A stretch of DNA of 44,102 nt from positions 1 through 44,102 of the forward strand of contig JAFIGU010000100.1 of NCBI GenBank assembly GCA_017849555.1, read 5' to 3'. The stretch comes from Sphingomonas sp. GTDB lineage: Bacteria > Pseudomonadota > Alphaproteobacteria > Sphingomonadales > Sphingomonadaceae. Each line of letters opens with the position of its first letter. The stretch's first letter is position 1. Both the position numbers and the translations under genes were made by a program. Shown piece after piece: positions 22,908 to 32,496 of the stretch. The notes below the pieces were generated by a model. The model saw only the letters and a list, made by a program, of their open reading frames with translations. It was not told the DNA's origin and made no database searches.

Positions 22908-23951
22908 TCAGAGCGCCGCCAGCACCGCGTCGCCCATCTCGCGGGTCGAGCAGGTGCCGCCGAGATCGGCGGTGCGCTTGCCCGAGGCGAGCGCGGCCGC
23001 CACCACCGCCTCGATACGATCGGCCGCCGCCGGCTCGCCGAGCGAATGGCGCAGCATCATCGCCGCGGAGAGGATCGCGGCGCACGGATTGGCCTTGCCC
23101 TGCCCGGCGATATCGGGCGCCGAGCCGTGGATCGGCTCGTACAGCCCCTTGCCCGCGACATCGAGCGCCGCCGAGGGCAGCAGCCCGATCGACCCGACGC
23201 ACATCGAGGCCTGGTCGGAGAGGATGTCGCCGAACAAATTGCCGGTGACGATCACGTCGAACTGGCCGGGATCGCGCACCAGCTGCATCGCGGCATTGTC
23301 GACATACATATGGGTCAGCGTGACATCGGCGTAATCCGCCGCGGTCTCGATCACCACGTCGCGCCACAATTGCGAGGTTTCGAGAACATTGGCCTTGTCG
23401 ATCGAGCAGAGCTTGCCGCGGCGCCGCCGCGCCGCCTCGAACCCGGCGACCGCGATGCGGCGCACCTCGGCCTCGTCATAGCTCATCACGTCATAGCCCT
23501 GGCGCAGCCCGTCCGCGGTGGTGCGCATCCCCTTTTCGCCGAAATAGACGTCGCCGTTCAGCTCGCGGACGATGACCAGATCGATCGCGCGCGCCACTTC
23601 GGGGCGCAGCGCCGAGGCGTCCTCCATCCCCGCGAACATCTTCGCCGGGCGCAGATTGGCGAACAGGGTGAGCGCCTTGCGCAGCCCGAGGATCGCCTGT
23701 TCGGGGCGCAGATGCCGGTCGAGCGAATCGCAGGTCGGATCGCCCACCGCGCCGAACAGGATCGCGTCGGCGCGCCGCGCGAGATCGAGCGTCGCCGGCG
23801 GCAGCGGATGCCCCGCGGCATGATAGGCCGCGCCGCCGACCGGTGCCTCCTCGAAGCTGAGATCGAGCCCGAGCCGTTCGAGCACGCGCCGCGCCTCGGT
23901 GGTTACTTCGGGGCCGATGCCGTCGCCCGGCAGGATCGCGATCAATGCCAT
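22908..23951 (-). CDS. leuB: 3-isopropylmalate dehydrogenase
   Basis: LeuB (347 aa) oxidises and decarboxylates 3-isopropylmalate in leucine synthesis. Typical elements are [12 protein letters not shown] at the N-terminus, the substrate-loop residues [18 protein letters not shown], the [14 protein letters not shown] segment, and the Mg/NAD region [19 protein letters not shown] with [19 protein letters not shown]. The length is normal. No leuA, leuC or leuD is present nearby. recO lies upstream on the same strand with a 44-bp gap. Confidence 0.96.
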   Translation of the reverse strand: MALIAILPGDGIGPEVTTEARRVLERLGLDLSFEEAPVGGAAYHAAGHPLPPATLDLARRADAILFGAVGDPTCDSLDRHLRPEQAILGLRKALTLFANLRPAKMFAGMEDASALRPEVARAIDLVIVRELNGDVYFGEKGMRTTADGLRQGYDVMSYDEAEVRRIAVAGFEAARRRRGKLCSIDKANVLETSQLWRDVVIETAADYADVTLTHMYVDNAAMQLVRDPGQFDVIVTGNLFGDILSDQASMCVGSIGLLPSAALDVAGKGLYEPIHGSAPDIAGQGKANPCAAILSAAMMLRHSLGEPAAADRIEAVVAAALASGKRTADLGGTCSTREMGDAVLAAL

Positions 23952-23995
23952 GAGAGTCCCTTTCGTTCGCGGGCGCTCTTAGGCGGTAACCGCGA

Positions 23996-24727
23996 TCACG
24001 CAACCGCCCTTTTCAGCCGATCGAGCAGCCGCGCGCGCGCCGGGAGCAGCTCGGCACGGCGCTCGACGAGCACGTCGCGCGCGAGGAAATGCCCGGTGAG
24101 ATCGAGCGCGGTGAGCGCATCGCTCCATTCGGCCGCCCCGCCGGCGCGGAGGAACGGCGGCAGGGCGAACAGCCGCGATTCATAGCCGGCCGCCGCCGCG
24201 CGGCTCACCGCGGCGCCACTTTTGGGGCTGACGAAAGCAAGGTCGTCCGCGCTGCCGGTCGCCGCGCAGCGATCGAGATCGAGCCCGAAGCCGAGCTCGG
24301 CGAGCAGCAGCAGTTCGTAGCGCGCGATGCTCCCCGCCCAGCCGCGCGCCGTGGGTGCCGCCTCCACCGCATCGAGCGCCCCGGCGAGCGCGGCATGGAG
24401 CCGCGGATAGGGCTGCGCCTCGGGCAGCGTCGCCGCGGTGAGCGCGGTCAGCCACGCGATCGCCGCCGCCGGCAGCGCCGCATCGAACAGCGCGGCGCGG
24501 CTGCGCAGCAATTCGACGGTGAGTGCGGGAAGCTGGTCGTCGGTCCGTGCGCGCCACTCGCCGCGCACAATATTGGCCGGCTGCAGGATCGGACCGAGCC
24601 GGCGCGAGCGGCCGCCACGGACATAGCCCGCGAGCACCCCGTCCGCCGGGGTCAGCGCGCGCACCACCGCACCGTGCTCGCCATGCGCGCGAACGGCGAG
24701 GACGATGGCGTCGACGGTCAGATGCAT
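23996..24727 (-). CDS. recO: DNA repair protein RecO
   Basis: RecO (243 aa) loads RecA on SSB-coated DNA with RecF/RecR. The N-terminal OB fold ([23 protein letters not shown], then [21 protein letters not shown]) is characteristic, followed by an all-helical C-terminal domain. Many RecO proteins carry a four-cysteine zinc site. Here only one Cys is present (DRCAATG, about residue 152), so a zinc-free form is expected. The ATG at 24727 is the sensible start. Confidence 0.93.
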   Translation of the reverse strand: MHLTVDAIVLAVRAHGEHGAVVRALTPADGVLAGYVRGGRSRRLGPILQPANIVRGEWRARTDDQLPALTVELLRSRAALFDAALPAAAIAWLTALTAATLPEAQPYPRLHAALAGALDAVEAAPTARGWAGSIARYELLLLAELGFGLDLDRCAATGSADDLAFVSPKSGAAVSRAAAAGYESRLFALPPFLRAGGAAEWSDALTALDLTGHFLARDVLVERRAELLPARARLLDRLKRAVA

Positions 24728-24800
24728 GCGGGCTGATGTAGGCGAAAAGCGCGCGGGGAACAGGGCCGATGTGCTGCAATCGCGGGCGACCTTCCTTCCC

Positions 24801-24880
24801 CGTTCGGGCTGAGCCTGTCGAAGCCCTGTGCTTTTCTTCCGCGGAAGAAGGGCAGCCCTTCGACAAGCTCAGGGCGAACG
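24801..24880. repeat. Diverged copy of the GTTCGCCCTGAGCTTGTCGAAG inverted repeat
   Basis: CGTTCGGGCTGAGCCTGTCGAAG at the left and CTTCGACAAGCTCAGGGCGAACG at the right (to 24880) form imperfect arms around a second palindrome (TTCTTCCGCGGAAGAA). It fills the gap between recO and the GNAT gene. Compare 16310-16385. Confidence 0.7.
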
Positions 24881-24911
24881 GAGGGAGACGCCGGCGCACC
24901 CCGACATCGAA

Positions 24912-25793
24912 TCAAGCCCGCCGGATACGCCGCGCGATCCCCGCCAGCGCCGGCGTCCGCGCCGCGCGGGCCGCCACCCGCAGCGCCGCATCGAACCCGC
25001 CGACCGCCGCCACTGAGGCGCGATTCGTCAGCGTCGGGCGCAGGAGCAGCAAGTCGCGACACGCCACCCCGCCGCTCGCCAGCGCGCGCTTGTGCTGCCC
25101 CTCGCCCTCGGTGAAGTCGAAGCGGCGGAAACGGTCGCCGAACAGGCTCTCCAGCGCCGCGCCGAGCAGCACATTGCCCGGCGACAGCGCGCCATAGGCC
25201 GGATCGTGCCCGACATGATCGTAGCGCAGGGTATCGCCGTCGCCGCCGCACCACAGATAAGCGATCGGCGTATCGCGCAGGAACAACAGCCACGCCCGCA
25301 CCCCGTCCGCCGCCGCCAGCGCGTCGCCGTGCGCGGGATCCGCCGGCAGCCCCGATTGCATCAACCGCTCCTGATAGGTCGTCGCCGATACCGCGCGGGC
25401 GAACGGGTGGAACGCCGCGAGCTCGGCCGGCGCGCGATAGCTGCGCACGTCGAGTCGCCCGCCATTGGCCTCGGCCAGCTTGCGCGTCTTGCGCCGGAGC
25501 GTCGCGCGCGCCTGCCCTGAAAGCCCGGCGCGCCACGCATCCTCCCCCGCCGCCAGATCGACATAATAGCGCGTATAATGCTGCCGCACGAACGCCACGC
25601 CACGCCACGGCAGCGCCGCCTCCGCCGGGAGCGACGTGACGAGATAGCCGTCGTCATCGGCATCGAGGGGCGGCAGCAGCGGCGGCGCGCCCGCCAGCGC
25701 CTGATCGAGCGACAGCGCGATGCGGCGCAACCGGCGCGGGATTTCCGCCAGCGTGCGCGCGCCGATCTGGAATTTCAGCGCGCTGGCGCTCAC
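24912..25793 (-). CDS. GNAT/FemAB-like acyltransferase (CelD/BcsL-type), 293 aa
   Basis: The central region (LRRKTRKLAEANGGRLDVRSY, FHPFARAVSATTYQERLM) and the C-terminal acetyl-CoA-type fold (YLWCGGDGDTLRYDHVGHDP, SPGNVLLGAALESLF, DFTEGEGQHKRALA) match the GNAT_6 domain found in CelD-like and FemAB-like proteins of polysaccharide loci. The probable role is acylation of a surface polysaccharide or sugar precursor. The substrate is unknown. It starts with GTG at 25793, overlapping the deacetylase-like gene's stop as GTGA. Similar pairs occur with exopolysaccharide and exosortase systems. Confidence 0.75.
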   Translation of the reverse strand: MSASALKFQIGARTLAEIPRRLRRIALSLDQALAGAPPLLPPLDADDDGYLVTSLPAEAALPWRGVAFVRQHYTRYYVDLAAGEDAWRAGLSGQARATLRRKTRKLAEANGGRLDVRSYRAPAELAAFHPFARAVSATTYQERLMQSGLPADPAHGDALAAADGVRAWLLFLRDTPIAYLWCGGDGDTLRYDHVGHDPAYGALSPGNVLLGAALESLFGDRFRRFDFTEGEGQHKRALASGGVACRDLLLLRPTLTNRASVAAVGGFDAALRVAARAARTPALAGIARRIRRA

Positions 25794-26737
25794 GTCGTGC
25801 GCTCCTCCACCAGATTGGACCAGACCTGCTCGACCTGGCGCATCCGCCGCCGGCTCGAATTGGCGGGCAAGGGCCGATCGTCCTGCCCCAGCGCGAGCGC
25901 GGGCAGATCGGTGAAATGCGCGGTCGGCGCCTCGGCGCGGCGCGCGGCGAGCAGCTCGCACAATTGCGCGAAGCGGCGCGTGTGGACCGCATTGGGGCGG
26001 GTGCCGTCGCGCACCGCCAGCTCGAAGCTGTGCCCGACGATCGTCGTCGCGGCGTGGCGCTCGGCAATTGCGTGATCGAGCGCGGCCTGCTGCTCGTCGA
26101 TCGACAGCGCGCAGATCTGGAACTGGCGATAGCTGCCCGCGAAATCCTCGATCACCGTCACCGGCACCTCGGTCACGCCGTGCCGCACCACCGGGGCGAT
26201 TTGCGCCGCGGGCAGGTCGATCGCGCTCGGCCACGGCTGCGCCGCGCCGTTATGGCTGCTGTCGTAGCGGAAGCCGAGCGCCGCGAGCGTGCGCAACGTA
26301 TCGTCATTGGCGGCATAATTGCCGCCGCGGAAGGCGATCGGCAGCGGCGCCCCCGCCTCGACGATCAGCGCGACCGCCTCGCGGATCAGCATCTGCTGCC
26401 CGGCGCGCGAGAAATCGACCAGATCGAACTGGCCGTGCTCGCGCCGGTCCGCCGCCGACGCGCCGCGCCAATTGGGGTGGAGATGGAGCTGGACCTCCTG
26501 CCCCGCGGCGAGGATCGCCGATACCACCGCCTGGATCGGCGCGATGCCATAGACCAGCGCCGGCATCGGATCGACGAAGAAGGTCGCTTTCAGCCCGTGC
26601 TGCGCGAGCAGATCGAGCTGATGCGCCACGCCCACCCCGGCCGGCTCGAACGACCGCGCCGCTATCTCCCCCACCGCCAACCCCGACGCGTGGTGGCGCC
26701 AGGACAATTCGGTATCGATCGTCAGAAAAACCTGCAT
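25790..26737 (-). CDS. Polysaccharide deacetylase-like (NodB-homology) protein, 315 aa
   Basis: It starts MQVFLTIDTELSW, where Asp8 matches the metal/catalytic Asp of the NodB TFDD motif. QLHLHPNW (His85, His87) stands for the metal-binding HxxHP motif with altered spacing, and FRGGNYAAN matches the RxPxG region. TFFVDPMPALVYG is also characteristic. It lacks a signal peptide, so it may act in the cytoplasm. It is the first gene of a two-gene unit with the GNAT protein. Deacetylase activity is likely but the altered second motif leaves doubt. Confidence 0.75.
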   Translation of the reverse strand: MQVFLTIDTELSWRHHASGLAVGEIAARSFEPAGVGVAHQLDLLAQHGLKATFFVDPMPALVYGIAPIQAVVSAILAAGQEVQLHLHPNWRGASAADRREHGQFDLVDFSRAGQQMLIREAVALIVEAGAPLPIAFRGGNYAANDDTLRTLAALGFRYDSSHNGAAQPWPSAIDLPAAQIAPVVRHGVTEVPVTVIEDFAGSYRQFQICALSIDEQQAALDHAIAERHAATTIVGHSFELAVRDGTRPNAVHTRRFAQLCELLAARRAEAPTAHFTDLPALALGQDDRPLPANSSRRRMRQVEQVWSNLVEERTT

Positions 26738-26876
26738 CCCGCCGCGGTCTTATGAGCGGGGAATGAACAAACCGCAAAACCGAAATAAAAAAAGAGGTTA
26801 GGATTCCGGCGCGCGACGAGAGCGGGGGCGGAACGACACCCGGCCTCCACTCTCACGCTCGCGCGGGAGTAGGCCG

Positions 26877-29660
26877 CTACGGCACGATCCCGTAACGGCT
26901 GTAATCGCGATCGATCCGCGGCGAGAGCGTGCGCGCGGCGGCGAGATCGCTGTCGCCCTCCTTCGTCTTGCCGCTGTGCCGGCGGATCACCCCGCGCATA
27001 TAGAGGCTGGCCGCCATGTCGGGCGCGATCGCCAGCGCGGAATCGAGATCGGCCAGCGCCTCGTCCATCCGCCCCATGCGGAAATAGATCATCGCCCGGC
27101 TGTCGAGCACCTGCGCGCTATTGTCGCTCAGCGCGATCGCCTTGGTGCAATCCTTGAGCGCGGTATCGAGCGCGACATTGCCCAACCCCTTCAACCAGCA
27201 CCGCGTGTTGAGCAGCCCCGCATCGGCGGGCTTCAGCCCGATCGCCCCGTCGATCGTTTCGATCGCGCCGTCCTTGTCGCCGAACTTCATCTGCAGCGTG
27301 GCCTTGAACGACATATAGTCGGCCTTGTTCTTGTCGCCCTGATCGATCCGTTCCTGGATCAGATCTAGCGCGGCCGTCTTTTCCCCGCGATCGGCGCGCG
27401 AGTTGGCGAGCCGCGCGAGCGCGTCGTCGTCTGACGGATCGAGCCGGTTGGCCTCGATCGCATCGGCCAGCGCCTTGTCGTCGTTGCCGAGCGCGGCATA
27501 GAGCCGTGCGCGCTTCACATAGGTATCGGCATCGGGCTCGATCGCCAGCGCCTTGTCGAGATCGGCGATCGCCGCCTTGCGATCGTACACCCTCTCCAGA
27601 AACCAGGCGCGATTGGTATAGCTCGTCCGGTCGTCAGGCCGGTCGCGGATCTGGCGGGTATAGACCGCGAGAATCGGATCGAGCTTCTTGTCGCGCCGTG
27701 CGGCGGCGATCTCGTCCCACGAACTGGGATAATCGGCCGGCGCGATCGCTCGCGGCGAATTGGCCTTTGCCGCAGCGACCTTGCGGCGCTCGGCCGGGAT
27801 ATCGGCGACGGGGATCTCCACCCCGCTGGTCGTCGTCTTGTCGGTGGCGACGATCCATTCGCCTTCCTGCGTGACGCTGCGATCGACCGCATGCCCCGCC
27901 AGCACCGCCTGCTCGGTCTTCGCCCCGTCGATCGTGAAGCCGGTGCGCGGCAGGCGCAGGCGGGTGCGCATCATCACGTAGAATGGCGCATCGGTCTTGA
28001 CCGGGATGTCCTTCCACGCGGTGCGCGCGCGATCCGGGGAGAATTCGGTCTGCGCGGCATAGAGCGGCCGGCGCCAGCGCTCGTTCTCGCGGTCCCACGC
28101 GGGATAAGCGACCCCGGTCGCGGTCACCGTCGCGGTGCCCGCCGCTTCGTCGAAGCTGAAATCGCGCGAAACGAGGGTCGCGTTCTTGTCGAAATTCGCG
28201 ATCATCCGGTTCACGAGCTTTTCGAAATCGTCCTGGCTGCCCTGCGTCTTGGCCAGCCGCACCAATTGCGCCACCGCGCCCTTCATCGTCACCGTGGCGC
28301 TGAACGGCGCGGGCAGGTTGATGCCGGCCCCCTGGTCATAGCTGAAGGTCAGCGTCATATCGGGCCGCGCCGGCGCGTGCAGCGCGATCCGCACCGGCTC
28401 GGCGCCGGCCGCGCGCAACGGCAGGACATAGCCGAGCGGCGGCGTATCACGAATATCGGCCAGCCGCGCGCCCGCGCCGGTGCCGTCGAGCCACAGGGTT
28501 TCGCCGTTGATCGTCGCGCGGACCAGCACGTGATCGAACGCCGCCGCGCTCGGCAAGCGGCTCGGCACCAGATCGCCGAGCTGCGAATTGGCCGTCACCG
28601 GCTCGGCCTCGATCCCCATCTCGTGGAGCAGCGCGAGCAACAGCAGCGTCTTGGCCTTGCAATCGCCGTAGCGCAATTCCCAGGTCCGCGTCGGCGACTG
28701 GGGCACGTAATTTCCCGTATCCATCCCCAGCATCAGGTAACGGATCTTGTCCTGCACCAGTTGCAGCGCGAGCGCGGCGCGTTTCAGCGGGTCGCTCTCC
28801 GCGGCCTTGATCCGCGCGACCTCGGCCGCCAGCGGGCTGCCCGGCACGATCAGCCCGTCGGTGGCGTAAAGCGGCGCCATCACCTTCGACACCGCCGCCC
28901 AATCGGCGAAACTGGTCACTTCGAGCAGCGGCAATTTGGCGAAGCGCGCGGGCGCATCGTCGGGCATTTCCGGCTGTTTGGCGAGCGGCATCGTCACCGT
29001 CAGCGTCTTATACCCGCCCTCGACCACCGGCTGTGCGGCGACGCCGTCGGCATAGGCCTTCCACTTGATGTCGCTGCCCACCGGCCACGACAGCCGCGCC
29101 CGCGCGAACTGCACCCGCAATGGCGCGAGGAGCAGCGGCGCGAACGCCTGCACATCGCCCTTCAGCGTCGGATCGCGCCGCGTGACCGAAAAGGCCACGT
29201 CGAGCACGTCGCCGACGCGCAGCCCCTCGACCGGCATCGTCGCGGTGAGGCGACCGTCGAGCACGCGCTGCTCCATCCCCTCTTCGCGCCGCAACACGGT
29301 GAGCGGATTGCCGTTTTTGATAAGATCGATGCGCTCCGCGCCGCGGATGATCTGCGCGCGGTGGACGATGAGATCGCCTTGCGACGGCTGCCAATCGATC
29401 TTAATCGTGCCGATGCTGCTCAACGCCTCCGCCGACGCGGCGCGGGTCGCGGTTTCCATATACGACCAGGCGCGCCCGTTCTCGAGCCGCTGCTGGTTGT
29501 CGAATATCAGCACCATCGGCGCGTCGTCGCCCAGCTTGGTCGCATCGATCGCCGGGGCGGGTTTCACCCAATCCGGCATCGGCTGATAGAGCGGCTTATC
29601 GCCGGCGTGCGCGATCGCACTGGTGGCAAGCAACACCACAAACAACGGCAGACGCCGCAT
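26877..29660 (-). CDS. Exported DUF3857 / transglutaminase-like / TPR protein, 927 aa
   Basis: A large exported protein with a signal peptide (about 1-20, ending AIAHA). A DUF3857 beta domain spans about 40-240. A transglutaminase-like cysteine-protease fold follows, with Cys at about 332 in RYGDCKAKTLLLLALL, His in FDHVLVRA and Asp in LWLDGTGAG. A second beta region comes next, and finally TPR repeats from about 650 to the end (DPILAVYTRQIRDRPDDRTS, KAIADLDKALAIEPDADTY). The catalytic triad looks intact. The ATG at 29660 with GGGGGA upstream is preferred over a TTG four codons earlier. The function is unknown. The family is common in sphingomonads and Bacteroidetes. Confidence 0.85.
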   Translation of the reverse strand: MRRLPLFVVLLATSAIAHAGDKPLYQPMPDWVKPAPAIDATKLGDDAPMVLIFDNQQRLENGRAWSYMETATRAASAEALSSIGTIKIDWQPSQGDLIVHRAQIIRGAERIDLIKNGNPLTVLRREEGMEQRVLDGRLTATMPVEGLRVGDVLDVAFSVTRRDPTLKGDVQAFAPLLLAPLRVQFARARLSWPVGSDIKWKAYADGVAAQPVVEGGYKTLTVTMPLAKQPEMPDDAPARFAKLPLLEVTSFADWAAVSKVMAPLYATDGLIVPGSPLAAEVARIKAAESDPLKRAALALQLVQDKIRYLMLGMDTGNYVPQSPTRTWELRYGDCKAKTLLLLALLHEMGIEAEPVTANSQLGDLVPSRLPSAAAFDHVLVRATINGETLWLDGTGAGARLADIRDTPPLGYVLPLRAAGAEPVRIALHAPARPDMTLTFSYDQGAGINLPAPFSATVTMKGAVAQLVRLAKTQGSQDDFEKLVNRMIANFDKNATLVSRDFSFDEAAGTATVTATGVAYPAWDRENERWRRPLYAAQTEFSPDRARTAWKDIPVKTDAPFYVMMRTRLRLPRTGFTIDGAKTEQAVLAGHAVDRSVTQEGEWIVATDKTTTSGVEIPVADIPAERRKVAAAKANSPRAIAPADYPSSWDEIAAARRDKKLDPILAVYTRQIRDRPDDRTSYTNRAWFLERVYDRKAAIADLDKALAIEPDADTYVKRARLYAALGNDDKALADAIEANRLDPSDDDALARLANSRADRGEKTAALDLIQERIDQGDKNKADYMSFKATLQMKFGDKDGAIETIDGAIGLKPADAGLLNTRCWLKGLGNVALDTALKDCTKAIALSDNSAQVLDSRAMIYFRMGRMDEALADLDSALAIAPDMAASLYMRGVIRRHSGKTKEGDSDLAAARTLSPRIDRDYSRYGIVP

Positions 29661-29718
29661 CTTGTCCCCCAATTTTTCCCCGATGCGATGCTAGGCTTAG
29701 CCGCGCCGCCCCCGCAAC

Positions 29719-31641
29719 CTATTTCGCGTGATAGAAATCATACACTTGCTGCGCCACCGTCGCCGAAACGCCGGGCGCCTTCTGCAGATCGGCGAGGCTG
29801 GCGTCGCGCACCGCGCGCGCGGTGCCGAAATGCATCAGCAGCGCCTTCTTCCGCGCCGGGCCGATCCCCGGCACCTCATCGAGCGGGCTGGCACCGATCG
29901 CCTTGGCGCGCTTCTGGCGGTGCGCGCCGATCGCGAAGCGGTGCGCCTCGTCGCGCAGCCGCTGGAGATAGAACAGCACCGGGGCATTGACCGGCAGGGT
30001 CAGCTCGCGCCCGTCCATCAGGTGGAACACCTCGCGCCCTTCGCGGCCGTGGTGCGGCCCCTTGGCGACGCCGACCATGCAGATATCCTCGATCCCCAGT
30101 TCCTCGAGCACCGCGCGCGCCGCATTGAGCTGGCCGCGCCCGCCGTCGATCAGCACCAGATCGGGCCAGGTGTCGCCATCGCGATCGGGGTCCTCCTCCA
30201 GCGCGCGCGCGAAGCGGCGGGTGAGCACCTCGCGCATCATCCCGAAATCGTCGCCGGGGATGGTGTCCTTGCTGCGGATGTTGAACTTGCGATACTGGCC
30301 TTTGCGGAACCCCTCCGGCCCCGCGACGACCATCGCGCCCAGCGCGTTGGTGCCCTGGATATGGCTGTTGTCGTAGATTTCGATCCGCTGCGGCGGCTCG
30401 GCCAGCTCGAACAGATCGGCGACCTCGCGGTTCAATTTCGCCTGCGTCGTGCTTTCGGCCAGCCGGCGCTCGAGCGCTTCCTCGGCATTGCGCCGCGCCT
30501 GATCGATCAGCCGCCGCCGCGTGCCGCGCTGCGGCACCTCGATCGCGATCTTGCGCCCCGCCGGCGCCGACAGCGCCTCCGCCAGCAGCGCCGCCTCGGG
30601 CAACGCGCGATCGACCAGCACGCAGCGCGCGGGGGGCACTTCCTCGTAGAATTGCATCAGGAACTGCTGGAGCACCTCTTCCTCGGGCACATCGGTGGTG
30701 TGCGCGGGGAAGAAGCTGCGGTGGCCCCAATTCTGCCCGCCGCGGATGAAGAAGGCCTGGATGCCGATCACCCCCTCGTGCCGCGCGAGCGCGAAGATAT
30801 CGGCGTCCCCCACCCCCTCGGCGTTGATGAACTGGCTGCCCTGGATGAAGGTCAGCGCCTTCAACCGGTCGCGCAGCACCGCGGCGAGCTCGAAGTCCAT
30901 CGCCTCCGCCGCCGCGGTCATCTGCGCGCCGAGCTTAGCCTGGACGTCGGTCGCCTTGCCAGACAGGAAGCGCTTGGCGTCGGCGACCAGCTCGGCATAG
31001 CCCGCCGCGTCGATCCGCCCGACGCACGGCGCCGAACAGCGCTTGATCTGGAACAGCAGGCACGGCCGGTCGCGCGTCTTGAAGAAACCGTCGGTGCAGC
31101 TTCGAAGCAGGAACAGCTTCTGCAGCGCGTTGAGCGTGGTGTTGACGCTCCCCGCGCTGGCGAACGGGCCGTAATAATCGCCCTTCGCCCGCCGCGCGCC
31201 GCGATGCTTCTGGATCCGCGGGAATTCGTGATCGGCGCGCAGCAGGATGAACGGGAAGGACTTATCGTCGCGCAGCAACACGTTGTACGCGGGGCGGTAG
31301 CGCTTGATCAGCTGCGCCTCGAGCAGCAGCGCCTCCGCCTCGTTGTTGGTCGTGACGATCGTCATCGACCGGGTGAGCGCGACCATCCGCTGCAGCCGCC
31401 GCGGCAGCCGCTCGACCTGGGTATAATTGGTGACGCGATTCTTCAGCGCACGCGCCTTGCCGACATAGAGCACGTCGCCACGCGCATCGTGCATGCGATA
31501 GACGCCAGGCTTGAGCGGCAGCGTCTGCACCACGTTGCGGATGGCGGCGACACCCGCCTCCAGATCGGGCGCGTCGGCGCCGCGCACGGCGAAGGTCGCC
31601 TTTTCCTCGTTGAAGCGATCGGGAGGGCCGTAACCAGACAT
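29719..31641 (-). CDS. uvrC: UvrABC excinuclease subunit C
   Basis: UvrC (640 aa) makes both incisions in nucleotide excision repair. In order: a GIY-YIG nuclease domain (LPLKPGVYRMHDARGDVLYV, about 42-61), the Cys-rich segment (CLLFQIKRCSAPCVG), the UVR UvrB-binding motif (AAEAMDFELAAVLRDRLKAL), the RNase H-like domain (IEIYDNSHIQGTNALGAMVV) and tandem C-terminal helix-hairpin-helix motifs (LDEVPGIGPARKKALLMHFG). The ATG at 31641 gives the normal N-terminus. Longer upstream extensions run antisense to the next gene and are rejected. Confidence 0.96.
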   Translation of the reverse strand: MSGYGPPDRFNEEKATFAVRGADAPDLEAGVAAIRNVVQTLPLKPGVYRMHDARGDVLYVGKARALKNRVTNYTQVERLPRRLQRMVALTRSMTIVTTNNEAEALLLEAQLIKRYRPAYNVLLRDDKSFPFILLRADHEFPRIQKHRGARRAKGDYYGPFASAGSVNTTLNALQKLFLLRSCTDGFFKTRDRPCLLFQIKRCSAPCVGRIDAAGYAELVADAKRFLSGKATDVQAKLGAQMTAAAEAMDFELAAVLRDRLKALTFIQGSQFINAEGVGDADIFALARHEGVIGIQAFFIRGGQNWGHRSFFPAHTTDVPEEEVLQQFLMQFYEEVPPARCVLVDRALPEAALLAEALSAPAGRKIAIEVPQRGTRRRLIDQARRNAEEALERRLAESTTQAKLNREVADLFELAEPPQRIEIYDNSHIQGTNALGAMVVAGPEGFRKGQYRKFNIRSKDTIPGDDFGMMREVLTRRFARALEEDPDRDGDTWPDLVLIDGGRGQLNAARAVLEELGIEDICMVGVAKGPHHGREGREVFHLMDGRELTLPVNAPVLFYLQRLRDEAHRFAIGAHRQKRAKAIGASPLDEVPGIGPARKKALLMHFGTARAVRDASLADLQKAPGVSATVAQQVYDFYHAK

Positions 31642-31716
31642 TTTCAGTGATCTAGGGACGTACGCTGGCGCCAGCAATGTGGTACGGCAGCCGCCATCTA
31701 GAGAGAGGATGAAACG

Positions 31717-32496
31717 ATGCGATTCGCTGTTGTTTCGACTGCCGCCGCCGCGCTGCTTCTCGCCGCGCCGAGCCTCGCGCAGCATGAGGGGCATAAGATG
31801 GCCGCGCACCCGATGGCCGAGCATGCGCTCCACGCCGCGCTCGCCGATCCCGCGCGCCCGGCCAAGGACAAGGAACGCGACGCGACGCGCCACCCCGCCG
31901 AGCTGCTCAGCTTCATGGGGGTGAAGCCCGGCGACAAGGTCGGCGATTTCATCATGGGCAGCGGCTATTGGACCCGCATCCTCGCCAAGACCGTCGGCGA
32001 GAAGGGCAAGGTCTATGCCTATCAGCCCGCCGAGTTCATCGCGTTCCGCGCCGCTTATGGCACCGATCAGGACGACGCGGCGAAGCCCTATGCCAATGTC
32101 GTCCCGTCGCGCGAATCGCTGGGCGCGGTGACCTTCCCCGAAAAGCTCGACGCGATCATCACCGTGCAGAACTGGCACGACCTGCACCTCGCCAAATCGC
32201 CGGCAACGCTCGGCGCATCGGTGGCCAGGGCGCTGTATGATTCGCTGAAGCCGGGCGGGGTGCTGCTGGTGGTCGATCATGTCGGTGAGCCCGGCGCGAC
32301 GCCCTTCGCGGTCGCCGAGACATTGCATCGCGGCGATGCGGACGCGACCAAGAAGGAGATCGAGGCCGCCGGGTTCAAGCTCGCCGGGACCAGCCCGATC
32401 TATGCCAATCCGGCCGATCCGCACACCAACAAGGTGTTCGACCCGGCGATCCGCGGCAAGACCGACCAGTTCGTCTACAAGTTCGTCAAATCGTGA
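31717..32496 (+). CDS. Exported SAM-methyltransferase-like protein (COG4798 type), 259 aa
   Basis: A Sec signal peptide (1-21, ending PSLAQ) leads into a His-rich stretch (HEGHKMAAHPMAEHALHAAL). A Rossmann methyltransferase fold follows: VKPGDKVGDFIMGSGYWTRIL (motif I), VYAYQPAEF, LDAIITVQNWHDLHL and SLKPGGVLLVVDHVGEPG. Motif I lacks the usual DxGxGxG pattern but keeps GSGYWT. S-adenosylmethionine is not expected in the periplasm, so either the protein works before export or the fold has another use. It overlaps the DUF1801 gene by 4 nt (GTGA). Confidence 0.8.
   Translation: MRFAVVSTAAAALLLAAPSLAQHEGHKMAAHPMAEHALHAALADPARPAKDKERDATRHPAELLSFMGVKPGDKVGDFIMGSGYWTRILAKTVGEKGKVYAYQPAEFIAFRAAYGTDQDDAAKPYANVVPSRESLGAVTFPEKLDAIITVQNWHDLHLAKSPATLGASVARALYDSLKPGGVLLVVDHVGEPGATPFAVAETLHRGDADATKKEIEAAGFKLAGTSPIYANPADPHTNKVFDPAIRGKTDQFVYKFVKS

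Noticed and set aside
27891..29990. A long plus-strand frame opposite the DUF3857 protein.
   Set aside because: Composition is Arg/His/Gln-rich without any recognisable fold. The minus strand encodes a signal peptide, triad and TPRs.
29728..31650. A 640-codon plus-strand frame exactly opposite uvrC.
   Set aside because: It is the antisense shadow of uvrC. All UvrC domains are present on the minus strand.
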